A stretch of DNA of 64,000 bases from Acridotheres tristis (taxonomy: Eukaryota > Chordata > Aves > Passeriformes > Sturnidae): NCBI GenBank assembly GCA_037013685.1, contig CM072895.1, forward strand, positions 13,180,463 through 13,244,462, given 5' to 3'. The translations under genes and the position numbers were made by a program. This document shows, one piece after another, positions 23,901 to 36,038 of this stretch. Under the pieces are notes generated by a model. It saw nothing but the letters and a program-made list of their open reading frames with translations, made no database searches and was not told the DNA's origin. Each line of letters starts with the position of its first letter. Position 1 is the first letter of the stretch.

Positions 23901-26900
23901 CTTTCCAGCGTTAGAAAATGTAAAGCCCAGCAATGGCTTGGAGAAAAAGTGGCTTTTTCTGCCATCACCAGTTCCTCCTTCAGCCAAAACAACTTCAAAA
24001 CATACTGAAGAGAGAGTCAGACAGAGTTGGTTTGCTAAACCAACTGCAGGCTCCAAGAGCCAGTAATACTGAGAGCACTGGCAGCCATTCAGCTGAAATA
24101 AATCTCAGAAAGAGAGAGAACAGAAGACAGCACAAGTCTGAATTGATTTTCAGAGGTGTCGTGTTTGCAGCAGTGCTACAAGCACTCAGAAGCCACCTGT
24201 AGTTCTGCCCCCAGTGTTTGTCCAGGCTGTCTGTGGGTGAGCAGTGAGTGCCAGCTGCTCTTGGAGTCTGGCTGCAATGAGGGCACCAGATCCTACATCC
24301 TTTGCCCTCTAATGACCATTAAAGAAATCCTTACATTCTCCATTTGTAAGAGCTTTATGCCATGACAATTTCAGCGAAATAAGTCAATGGTCCTCATTTG
24401 GATACTTAAAGAACCTTAAAAGATTCCTAATTTATACACAAATATATAGGGATCATAAACCTCAGGTAAAGAGGACAGTTAAACCAAAAATCACCTTGCC
24501 ATGAGCAGATAAGTCTTTTGAGGTTGAAGGTGAATTTCTTGGTTAAATAAGACCCCTGAATCTGTCATAAACCTAAGAAGTTCTCTGTAATTTTGTAGAA
24601 GACTAAGCATTTGGAGGGCTTTAATAACTGCTGGTAAGAAGAAAGCTCCACACTTTTGAAGTTGGTTTTCCATATGAAATGTATCTAGTGCTATTTAAAT
24701 AAGAGATAAATCCTTTTTAGTAAAAGAGATGAATAAGATAAGTACTGAAGAGAATAGAAAGTATCAAGGAGATTTTCCAGTGACTTCTTGTCCTGAAAGG
24801 GAAATTTCTTGTTCTAGTCAAGAAATTAATTTGATCTATAGAACCTTTAAAACTATTTTTAATTCTTCAGAACTTGAAACATATTCAATTATTAAGAGTA
24901 TTAATATATGTTCTCTTTTAGCAACATTTGACATGGTTATCAGCTCATCTTCAAAATTCCTGGCTTTTTTTTTTTTTTAACAATATAAAAGGATTCAGGC
25001 TGGGTGTAGCAATCAGCTTAGAGGCAGGGGGATAAGAAGTATATTCTATAATGTATACTCTATAGGACAGAGTCTGGGTGGCCCAAAAAAAGGGCATACT
25101 ACAATCTTATCTTCTCCAGAGTAATAACCCTTTATAATTTGATTCAGTCCTTCATAGCTAAAAGGGTTAGAAATGTCAAGTGTCCTCATTTATAGCAGAG
25201 TACCCTCCCCAAAACACAACCCTGAGAAAAACCAAACTGAGCAAAAACTCCAATAACTTAACACTGACTCCACTAAGAAAAAGCAATGCCAATATTTATC
25301 CACTGTATTATCTGCCAAGAAGGGGATCTTGACTCATGCTGCTCAAAGACAAATATTAATAAAGATTTGAATTTCAGGCTCATGGGAAATTTCTGACTTT
25401 CCTCTCTGAATCAGGATGAAAAGTTGTTTTCCTTCTTAAAGCACATTTATATTTAAAACGGAAAACAGAAATAAAGAAATAATGGTTTTGGATTTTTTTT
25501 TTTTCAAAAAAACCAAATATCATATTCCAGCATCAGAATGTTAAGAATCAATTAAACTAAACAAAATAGGATTGTTTCAGTATGAATCTGTGTCACTGAA
25601 GTGCTATGTACATCATTAACACACAAATGGTTTTATTATTCCATTTTCCTTTTCCAGGATGACACACCAAAAACCAATATACAAAAAATGATAACATTAA
25701 AATGTTGCAATTTAACTTATGTAAGATATTGTGGTAGCTCAAGCTGACAGCTGTGTCAGCTTGATGAAAACCAAATGTTACTGAGTTTTGGTTGGTTTTT
25801 TTTTCCCCTCAGTTTTCTCTATTGGACTAATTAGTTTGAAACAATGTATCAATTTTTCTACTAATAAACAAAAATTTCTGTAGGATCCCATTTTATTCAG
25901 AGAAACATAGTTCCCCTGAATTCAGAGGAAAATAATTTGAATTAAAAAAATCCCTGGTGACTCCTTTGCATTCATTGCACTTCAGTCTCAGTTCTCCTTT
26001 CTGACTCTGACTGTATTTGCCTTGGCATGCTGGCACAAAAATTGTCTTCTTTGGTCCCAGTTGTGCTTGATATGGAGGCAAAACTGTTAGGTGACACCTG
26101 GACTAGTTTCACATCTACATACTGGATTTACATTTGAGATGCTGCTTCTCCTAGGATAACTCCTGTATTTCTTCAAACATTTGATGACATTTTACATCAC
26201 TTTCCTAGAGCAGGTTTGGCTCCCTGTACAGAGAATGGGCCAGTTCTTACAGGTGTGTAAGAGCGAGCCCTGGTGTGTGACACTCAGGTTGCTTAGAATA
26301 GACTCACTTTCATAGCAGAGGAGTTTCCAAGAGGGATTTGAGCTTGGCAGCAGCATCAGACAAGATTTAGACAACCATAAGATAAATCAACTGTATCTAT
26401 TTCAACAACCAAATCCATCCCATCACTCCGATACTTTTTCTTACTATGTTGTTACAGACATCAATATCACACCCTCGACAGAGCCTGGTTGACATGTAAA
26501 GGTGTCAGATCGCTCAGGTTGAATGGACACATTTTCACCAGTTTGTTTTCATCATGAAAGCCCCTCTCCCCCGCACGAAGGCAAATTATACCTACAAAAG
26601 TAATGACAAAGTCAGAGTGGACTCAGAAGTAATCACCCTCTGAATCTGAGATCCTCAAAACTTGTGACCTAAATCTCAGCTGATGGGCTAGGAAAGTGTC
26701 TGATACTGTTTCCAGAGCTGACAGCAGCCTCTGATTGCTCAAGAGAGAAGCAAACATAAGGCAGCCAGGCAAAATATTTGCTGAATGAAGGACAGAAATG
26801 CTGAGAAAGAAATTGCATTTCCTAGCTCAAGACAAGCTTTGTAAATGTATAAGGGAAAAAAAAATTAAAGTAGCTGTATCACTTTGTTCTTTTAGTTGCT

Positions 26901-29900
26901 GTCATGATGGTGCCTTTCTTTTCTCGTTCAGGTCCCTACTTTCTGTACTCATGGACCTGCCCTTTCTCCTCTTTCAGACTGAAGCTCTTGACTCCAGAGC
27001 TGCCAGGTCTATTTCCAAATATTTCCCTCTTGACTTTCCTCTAGACCATTTTATTTCACATACACATATTTTTTATGTTTTTTTTTTCCCTTGCTGACAC
27101 TTGTAAAACATGAATATGTTCAAAAGCAAAAAAAAAGGTGAAAAAGAAATGGTAACAGAAAAACTGTAGGAGGTAAACCAGATGAGAAGAGGCTGAGCTT
27201 TTTGCAGGGATTGTAGGACTATGAACTTTGTCCACACAAAGGATCTGAAATAAGGTTTATAAACATCTTGAAAGTACACAAATAAGAGAGTTCTTCCTTG
27301 ACAGATTAACAGTTAGTACACTGGCTAAATGGTATGATGCTATAAAACATAGCCTTCTATGTCTGAAATGTTTACCTAGAGCTCACTATAGTCAAAACAC
27401 AGAAATTAGCAATTCAACAATGTCTTAAATTTGACCTAACTTATCCTCAAGAGAAGCTAATTTTTATCTTAGGAATACTCATTTATTCTTTCTAGTTTTA
27501 TAGTTAACTCAGAGATATCATTCCAGAATTGAAAATTAGAAAATTAGAACGTGCTATCTTCTGGAGAAGATTTCTTCAGCCACAGATGTAGCAAAAACAA
27601 GGTAGTTTGACAAGGTGTTTTGAAAAGGAGAAGAGGGACAACTAGGACCATTTTGAAAGCACTCAAAATACCTGCAATGCAATAAACCCAGGAGAGAGAT
27701 ATCCACTGGGAGTGAAAACATAAGGGTGTTGGAATGGCAGATTCATACTGACTTCTGCTTTATATTCTATTAAGTATATGGTTTTGACTATCTGATTTTA
27801 AAATAGAATTTGGCTTCCTCTGCCCACAGGTCAGCATGTGTGGAGGAATAGCATACCATAAGCAATTTGGAAGTGAAGATTAATGGCCAGAAACTGGTGT
27901 GAAAATGATAAGGTCAGAAATTATTTCTCCCTTCTCGTGATCTTTTTACTGGATATAGGAGGGAAGCTGACAGAAATGTCCCACAGATCATTTGGAGAAC
28001 CTATCCAAGCACACAGGCTCCAAGACAGGAGACACAGCAGGAGCCTTCCTGGGGCTTCAAACACAGATTTCTGTTGCAAAACATTATTGCAAGAGTACAT
28101 CCAAAAGAAACTGAACTAAAACCTAGGATAACCCAGCTTAAATGATTGGAAATATCAATAAATTCCTCATAGCATATTACACATGTACTGGGTACAAGTC
28201 ACAATGGTTTCTCTTTAGCAGGAAGATTTATTTCTCTCAGAGTTTATTATAACTATTGTCAAAAGAACATTTTATAAGAAACGCAAATCCTCATTTCATA
28301 TGGCAAAGGTATTTTAATTTTGGTTTTTCATTTGTTTATCGTTTGTCTGCCCCCATGCTACCCTATCTGCACCCTCCTGAACTGAGCAGCACTGAGCAAT
28401 GCAGTGAACCTGCACAATCAACACTGGCAGCTTGTTGAGGTGAAATATGAAAATTCAAAACCAATTATGTGGCATCTGGGAAAGATAGAGGGATTGGAAG
28501 TGAATGTGTGGAATCATCTATGATGGTCAAGTGCCCTTTAACTCCTCCTACAGCATGTCTTGCATGACTGTTAATGAAACTGCAGTGTGTTTTACAGTCC
28601 ATCTTGAAGCACAAGCCAGGTTAGTATTTGTGGAGCCAACAGTGCATACATGTACAGATGCCATGAAACCAAGCATAAAAATTAGTTTTTTGTTATAATT
28701 CTCCTCTGAAAAAGTAAGATACCACATATTGCATTGTTTACTACATTTTTACTACTTCATGTGTACTAAGCTTATATGATCCTTATAATTTTATGATGTA
28801 TAGCAGCACATCAAGACTGGCATAAAAGTGTTCATTGTGAAGATTATAAGACCAAATAGCAGATTATAATACATGTACACACCAAGTGCTTTATTCATCT
28901 GAGTGTTGGGAAACCAAATGTATATGCTTTTGTGAAGAATGAAGACAACATTTGAAATTTCTCGTGCCTATTGAAGCCTTTTCATGCCTTCTGAGCAGAC
29001 AATTAGGAGCTCGCACGTCTTTAAAAAGGCAATTATTTTGAGAAAATTTAGTTGTCTCTTCAGCCACATCGAGACTTCTTACCCTTGGGGACATTAGAGA
29101 GTTCTCACATACAGTGCCTCAGTGACCTCCAGGAGGTGTTTCTCTGCAGTTGCTACCATTTTAAAGATTTTGGAGCTTGATTTGGGACTGGTACTTATCC
29201 TTCAGGCCATTTTTTAATGCTTTCCACTACTTGCAGTAACAGCCTTGAGGTTTTTGGTTCTGGTCTAACTGCTGATCCATACCTTCATAGGACTTGGCGT
29301 CTTAGACACACCACCTCCATGAATTCATCCCCAGACCCAGAGCACTTGCTATATTTCCTCCTGATAAATAGCACTATTACATGAAAAATGATTTTGACAA
29401 ACTGTCAAGTGATATACACTGAATAGCTTCTTACATCCTACATTACAGCTGGGAGGAAGCTCCTGAGAAATCCATGTTGTCTCTACTTCCCTGCAGTACA
29501 CCCCATAACCCAAACCCAGACTGATCTCCTCTTCAGCAACTTTGTATTTACTAGTAGGGATTTAAGTTTTTTCTTTTCAGCCTGCTCAGAGGTGGGTGAG
29601 ACACACATGGCACACTGCCCACTGGTCTCAGAGCTTTCCAGTTGCTCCCAGTTCTTTGAGACAAAGCAATGGTGCCCAGTTTGCCTGAATAAGAGTCCTG
29701 AGGCACCCAGGCTTCCCAGATCAGCAGATCTGCTTTTGGAGCCTGACCTCTCCTAAAGCAGCTGGACCTTGCAAGTGAGCCTCCTTCCTCTGCCCTGTGT
29801 GAATCTCTCCTGCACATAATTGCTTTGAGCAAGGTCTTCCACATCACAGAGGGCCTGCAAGGCACTTTCTCCCTGAATTTCAGCTACTTATCTACAGAAA

Positions 29901-31468
29901 CTGACCTGCAACAAAGGAAAAAAATCAGAGGTAAAAAATGAAATTAAAACCCCTCTCCAGAATTATGCAGACCTAAACTTAGAGCTTATAACATCCACAG
30001 GATAAATGTACCCTCTTTGATGGTATAATTTTCTGTCAGCCCATGGAAGGAGATTCTGATATTTGAACTTTTCTCTACTTCTGCCAGTTTTGTTTTTTTT
30101 TTTCTAGATGGAAAAAGCCATTTCTAAAATAAATTTTCATGTTCCGTGGAATAGCCACTTGTTCTGAAAAAGTAATATAAGTTAATGCAAATTTAAAGAA
30201 TATTTGGAGGAGAAAATGCAACAAAATTTCTGCATTCAAAAACCTACCATTCCTGTACAGACATATAGAAAAATCAATGGAACAATTAACAAATAAAATA
30301 ACTACTTTTGTTTCTTACTAGGAGTCAAACAATCATTTTGATGAGAAAGGTAGCAAGCAGACACTTGGCAGATGAATAGATAAACATCTACAAGTAATAT
30401 TGTGATTAAACTATTAATTCACTATAAAGTCTAAACATCAATAAACACTTCACATATATAAAAAACTCCAAATGTTAGGTAGAATTTCAAAAGGATTTAT
30501 TTACCCATTCAATTTAGTGTGTATTTTTTTCCCTCCTAGATTCCAAGACAGTCTGTTTCCCTCGATTTATTCAAGTTATTTTCCCCCTTTTTACAGTCTA
30601 ATAGCAAACGACTCAAAAATATGATAATATATATTGAATCTCAATGGCACTGGTTATTTGTGGTCACTCAGCTGTGTGAGGGGAGTCTGTTCTGTGCACT
30701 GAGGCAGGGAGTGAATCTGCTCTCTCCCTGCGAGCGCCTTCCCATGCAATACATAAACATTTGGCCTTAAAACTTGCCTTCCCGTGGGATAATGCAAAGG
30801 AAGGCATTAGCCCAAAGCGACTTCATGCTCAACTGAAACAGATACCCATAGGTTTCTTATTTTGGAGTATTCTCTTGTGTTTGGAAAGAACACTTCTATT
30901 GACTAGATACACTGAAAAAGTAGAAGAGTGCATTGCAAAAACCATAGGAGGTAGAAGCTTTCATCAAAAGAATATAAAATGGCAGGAGAGATTCTCTCGC
31001 TGAGCTATTGGACTGTATAATTGTCCAGGGATTTCTGTACTGAAGCTTGCAGAAGTTTTTCCAGTGAAACAGTTTTTCCACCAGAAAATGATAATTTGAT
31101 ACATTTGAAACTATTCACAGCTGTACATCGATTTCTTGTAAATTCCAGATGGATCATGATTGAGACAACTTGCTGAGCTAGTATTTCTACTTGTTTTAAT
31201 GTAACAAGAGCTGATAGCAAGTGTTTCAAATTTTTATTTCTTGAAGTTTTGTAAGGTACCTAAACATTAAAATTTCAACATTCCTTCTTTCTGAGTGTGA
31301 AAGAAAACTTTTTATTGTATCAGCAGCTTGTGTGGAAGGACCATTGCCCCTGCCTGGAGGCCTCCTGGTGCTCCTGCAATCTGCTGGAGGCCAACAGAGT
31401 TTGCTCAGCAGCTCTCACCCCTTCTCCAGTGTTTCCAGCTACTCATTTTACACCGAATCAGGGGGCAC
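20973..31468. other. Long non-coding stretch with minor simple repeats
   Basis: About 10.5 kb without a recognised gene or transposon. Simple-sequence items include an AAAT run near 21292-21310, an A12 run at 21336-21347 and a T14 run at 24965-24978. The minus frame at 23720-23998 and the overlapping plus frames at 23836-24202 lie in a GC-richer patch and shadow one another, so neither is called. Nothing else stands out. Confidence 0.4.
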
Positions 31469-31490
31469 TGTGTGTGTGTGTGTGTGTGTG
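31469..31490. repeat. (TG)11 microsatellite
   Basis: Eleven uninterrupted TG units, followed by AG and then TGCACACA, so the tract continues as a short alternating purine-pyrimidine region. Likely length-polymorphic. Confidence 0.95.
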
Positions 31491-33779
31491 AGTGCACACA
31501 CTGTGAAACACTCATGCTTGCATATTTTTTTGATCCTGCCTAAGCCAGAAAAACCCACTCGAGCTATTCTATTGCTCCACATACCTCCTAGTTTGGGAAA
31601 AATTCTAAAATTTGAGACTTCAGAATGTTGCAAATCGGCAGCTTCCTTTTAATTCTTCCCCATACACTTATCCACAAGCACTGGTAGTGTCCATGTCCCA
31701 TAGCCTCTCAAAATAAAAAGTACTATTGACCTTTTTGCAGGACAAATTCTCTAGATTCTTTGTTCCTCTCTTTTCTCTCACAGGTTTTCTGGCTTTCAGA
31801 TTTGGCAAGTAGCTTACCAAAACAAACACTGTATGAATGCTGAGAGAACTGCATCTGATTAAAAGTTGGATGTTAATTGAACCCTATTTAATTTCTATTT
31901 TTAAACAGCAGAACAGAATAATCTCCGTTAAAAGACTGACCTTTGAAAGCCACAATGCCTGACTTATCTTGAGAATAAACTTTCTCTGTAGCTAGGCCTC
32001 TTTGCTGGTACATGACGCAGCTGGCTCTGAGTGACAAAAGCGATTTAAGTTCAAGTAAAGTATGCTAAAAACCACTGCTTAAATCAACTCAGGGTTTATT
32101 AAACTTCATTGTTGTTTGGCTTCATAGTTTCTGCTTTTTTTCCAAAACTGAAATACTGAGCAATTGTCTGCATGTAGAGCACCTCCACAGCCTGCTCTAA
32201 AAACTTCCACAAGCATTCTCTCATGAAATTTCAGGCTTGTCCACATTCTTCTGCAGTTTTGATATGGCCTATATGGTCTATAACTAATTTATACTTATTA
32301 TACTTCCACTGTCAGCTTACCTGAGCAGTGCTAAGGAAAATAACATGCTGTATCACTGCACAGGTCTTGTCAATTAAATGCAGAAAGCACTTCAGTATCT
32401 GTATTCACAACCATATGGCAAAAGTGAAAGTACACAGAAACTCTTAGGAATATGCCATGCTGCCTGTAAGTGCCTTTACTCTGTGAAATACTTCAATATT
32501 GCAATAACATCTGCCAGCTGCAACTCACTGTGCTTCACATCCTTCACATCAAATCAAATGGCCTAAGTGTGTGGAGCCAGGGCCAGTGTCAGCTATTACG
32601 TGTCAGTTTTTCCTAAGGGGACATGCTGACAGACAATCAAAACTTTTCTTTAATATTTCTTATTGTGTTTCTGCTATTGAGACTACCTGTCACGTAGGAA
32701 TCATTCTTTGTTTGTGATGAGAAATAAAAATAAAACCAAAAGAACTTGGATGCCCATCTCAGATGTTTGGACTGAGTAAAGTTTACTCATGTTTGGGTTA
32801 GTGGGTTTGAACAGTGGACTGCTGTGGTGTGGATGTGGACTTAGGTTGGTCATTTGGGGAAAGACAGACACCCTTAACTGAAAATATAATACTCCCTTGC
32901 AAAGGTCTAACTCTTCATATAGACACAAACTCTCCCAATGCACCACACTAACTGTGGTGGATGGATGTCACAGGTGGAAATGTTCAGCCTGGATGGGCTG
33001 AGCATGCAAAATCTGGGTTTTATTTGAACTATCATTGCAGAGCAATGAAATGTGATAACAAATACCTGTCATACCACATTGGTCAAAGTCTCAGCTTCTC
33101 TGGTATAACAGCAAAAGAAAAGGCAAACAAGCAAGCAAAACTCCCAAGCTCAAATGAACCCTTCCCAAAATGTAAATGTGGTTATAGCACGCTGTGGTAC
33201 AGAGGACCTAGTGCAGTGGTGCCAGCATTACAGACTGCCTTTGTCCTGGGCAGTGGCTAAGGTAAACTTTATACTATTAAACTGATAATACATCATCTGC
33301 ACTTTGTGCACAGAATTGTGGTCACGGTGTAAATTAGGAATCTCGTAGTTTGGGAACCTCAGATCTATCCTCTATGCTCTGACAAAATACAATTTTTCCT
33401 GCAGGGTCTGCTGTGAAAATTGCTTGTTTTTTTACCAGAGCAGCTAATATTTATATTACTTTAAGCCAAAGTATTTTTGAATCAAACTCACAAAGGTGTT
33501 TGTTCAATGTGACCTGCATGATGCACAGGATAACTAATCACTTTCTAGTTCAATAAAATCCTCTTTTCTTGGCTGCCATTTCATTGTCTGTGCCTCAGAC
33601 ATTTTCCCTTCTCATTCCTCTACATATCCAATACTTTCTGCCTCTGTTCTGAGTTTCCTCTTCAGTTTCCCAATTTTTTTCCACTTGGTCAATGATTTCC
33701 ACTCAAAAGAATGGGTTCTAGTGGTAGTTCCTTTCCATGCACCATGCTCTTGATCAACTGTAGCCCTTTCTTTGTTCAG
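31491..33779. other. Non-coding stretch, nothing recognised
   Basis: No repeat family or gene is recognised. The 99-codon plus frame at 32961-33260 has no identifiable domain and no flanking splice pair. Confidence 0.4.
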
Positions 33780-33861
33780 GATTTGCCAGCTGGGAAGTCC
33801 AGACCAGAGTACTTGAAACCACCATACAACAGACGAAAAGAAAGAAAGAAAAGTAGTACAG
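33780..33861 (+). other. Candidate small internal exon, unidentified
   Basis: CCCTTTCTTTGTTCAG gives a good acceptor ending at 33779 and ACAG|GTGGGAG a reasonable donor at 33862. The 82 bp between is open in only one frame, encoding a basic hydrophilic segment (PEYLKPPYNRRKERKKSS). The other two plus frames hold stops, so a single usable frame is at least consistent. A purine-rich AAAGAAAGAAAGAAAA section could serve as a splicing enhancer or just be low-complexity DNA. No gene is recognised, and pseudo-exons of this kind are common. Confidence 0.15.
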
Positions 33862-35374
33862 GTGGGAGAAGCAAATGGGGCTCACACTCTGATTCGTGAA
33901 TGTAGGTGGGCATATAATGCTTTCTGTAAGAACCTGGAAGCAATAAAACTGGTGGATGGGAGGATTAGGCTGGATGAGTAGAAAGACAGGACTAAGCCTC
34001 AGCTTTGTGGAGGGCACTGCACAGAAATGGAAAGAAGGAAAAATACATCAAAGGGTTCAAGTAAACAGTAAGAAATTTTAGTATTAAACTTTGCTGATCC
34101 AAACTTCTAAACCACTGGAGGTTCAACCATCACTAATCTTGACCTCCTTCATTTATGAGAAAACAGGACCAAATAAAATCAGTTACAGGATTCTGGGCTA
34201 TGGATATATCAAGTTATTATATCTCCTGCAACAAGATGCAGTGCAATGGCATGACCTGCACTTCAGCTGTAGTAGCAGTCAGATTTTTCCCCTGGATGTC
34301 ACATCTTACTGTAATTTACTATCTGGAAGATGTGTAATTAAAACCATATGCTTCACTTTTTTTTTTTTTCTTGTGCACATGAGGGATTCCACATTTCTAT
34401 AAACTTTGCCAATTGTAAACTCATCTCTCTCTCCACTAACCTGTGGCCCAATTGCATGTAATAAGAGTAATTTGGAGAATTATATTTGGTTACACTCTAT
34501 TGCTGTAATTTGCTTCTTTCCTTTAATGGTCTGAAGAGTACTGAGCTAAACCAGTTAATCTGAAATAAGCTAAAACCGGAAGACACATTTTAAGAGCAGG
34601 CAATTATATTCTTTTACTTAATGCAACATCCCTTTGCAGTAACTTATTTCTAACAGCAATGTGCATTTTAGGACAGATCTCTTTGGTGATGCAGAGTACA
34701 TGTAAACCTGTCACACTTGAGGAACTTTGATCCAGAGAAACCCCTAATGGGAGTAATGCTGACATACCTGGCTGCATGCCTCCCTTCTAACCCCAGGTGC
34801 ATCTTACACAGAGTCACTACTGGAGTAAACATGTATCTGAAACATTCCTGCATTTTGGCTGTTGTCAGCTACTCTCCCAAGCACCCAGCCCTGAGCAGCC
34901 TCAGGGACAGGCAGTGCAGCAGGGATGGGTGCAGTGGTGATTCCCCAGGCACTGCCAACAGAACCACCTTTTCCTTGCCTGTGTGTTAAAAAGATAAGGA
35001 ACACCCCAGAAGGAGTCATACTTTATCTGTCATTCACTGGGCTGTGCAAATAATTTGGGCATTTTTTTCCAAACTGAACGACTGGCTGAATTTTTGGCTG
35101 GATTCTAGTCACTTGTAGAGGTTTGGGGTTTTTTTGGCACTGTGGCTTTACACCCTATCCCTGTAACAGGAGCAGAGAGCTGTCAGATAGGGCAGTGCAG
35201 GACACAGACATTGAAGAAATGAGGGCTAGACACCACGATACAACACATTTTGATTCATCACTGCAGCTAACTCCACGTCTCATCTCTGGACAGCCTTCTC
35301 CCAGATGTCTCAGTAAAGACACAGCCACATAACACAGGCTTTTACCACGCTGCCTGTCTCAGTCTGTCTCATCA
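33862..35374. other. Non-coding stretch, nothing recognised
   Basis: No repeat family or supported exon. Overlapping frames at 34668-35019 on both strands reflect a GC-richer patch. Confidence 0.4.
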
Positions 35375-35381
35375 ATAGATG

Positions 35382-35428
<47 letters not shown>
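35382..35428. repeat. (GATA)n microsatellite, about 11.75 units
   Basis: An uninterrupted GATA tetranucleotide array of 47 bp, with degenerate ATCAATAGATG before and ATCAATAGAG after it. It lies about 70 bp upstream of a CR1 fragment. GATA arrays are typically highly length-variable. Confidence 0.97.
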
Positions 35429-35494
35429 CAATAGAGCCCTGCAAAGATCCCAGCTGAACCTTACAGGTACGGACGAGGGCCAATGGTTAAGTTA

Positions 35495-36038
35495 GTGTAA
35501 CCAAACTGCCCTGCCTCTGCTCCCCTCTTGTGAGACCACACCAGGAGTGCTGCATCCCACTCTGGGAAGGACCATTCCCAGAGCAGAAAGGACAAGGGCC
35601 TGTGGGAGTGAGTCCAGAGGAGGCCAGGAAGATGATTAGAGGGATTCCTCACAGGAAAGGCTGAGATAATTAGGATTGCTCAGTCTTGAGAAGGCTCTGG
35701 GGAGACCTCACATCAACCTTTCAGTACCTAAACCGGGCCTATGAGAAATCTGGAGAGGGACTTTTCACAAGGGTGTGTAGTGATAGACAAGGGGGAATGG
35801 TTTCAAACTGAAAGTTGGTTTAGATTAGATCTCAGGAAGCAATTCTTCACTGTGAGGGTGATGAGGCATTGGAATGAGTTGCCCAGAGAAGCTGTGGATG
35901 CTCCATCCTTGGAAATGTTCAAGACCAGGTTGGATGGGGTTTGGAGGAACCCAGTCTAGTGAAAAGTGTCCTTGCCTATGGCAGGGGGTTGGAACTAGGT
36001 GTTCTTTAGTGTCTTTTCCAAACCATTCTATGATCCTG
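35495..36038 (+). mobile_element. CR1 LINE 3' end, 5'-truncated
   Basis: Plus-strand CR1 copy covering the end of the RT ORF and the 3' UTR. The first part corresponds to the conserved VRPH-LEYC-LW region (GTGAGACCACACCAGGAGTG at 35530-35549), then CCAGAGGAGG, then CTCTGGGGAGACCTCA. From 35741 to 35959 a frame is intact to its natural stop and contains FRLDLRKQFFTVRV, HWNELPREAVDAPSLE and FKTRLDG, the usual CR1 C-terminal motifs. It ends with GGCAGGGGGTTGGAACTAGG and CCATTCTATGATCCTG. Earlier parts carry stops and frameshifts, so it is not mobile. It is better preserved than the copy at 3.2 kb. Confidence 0.93.
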
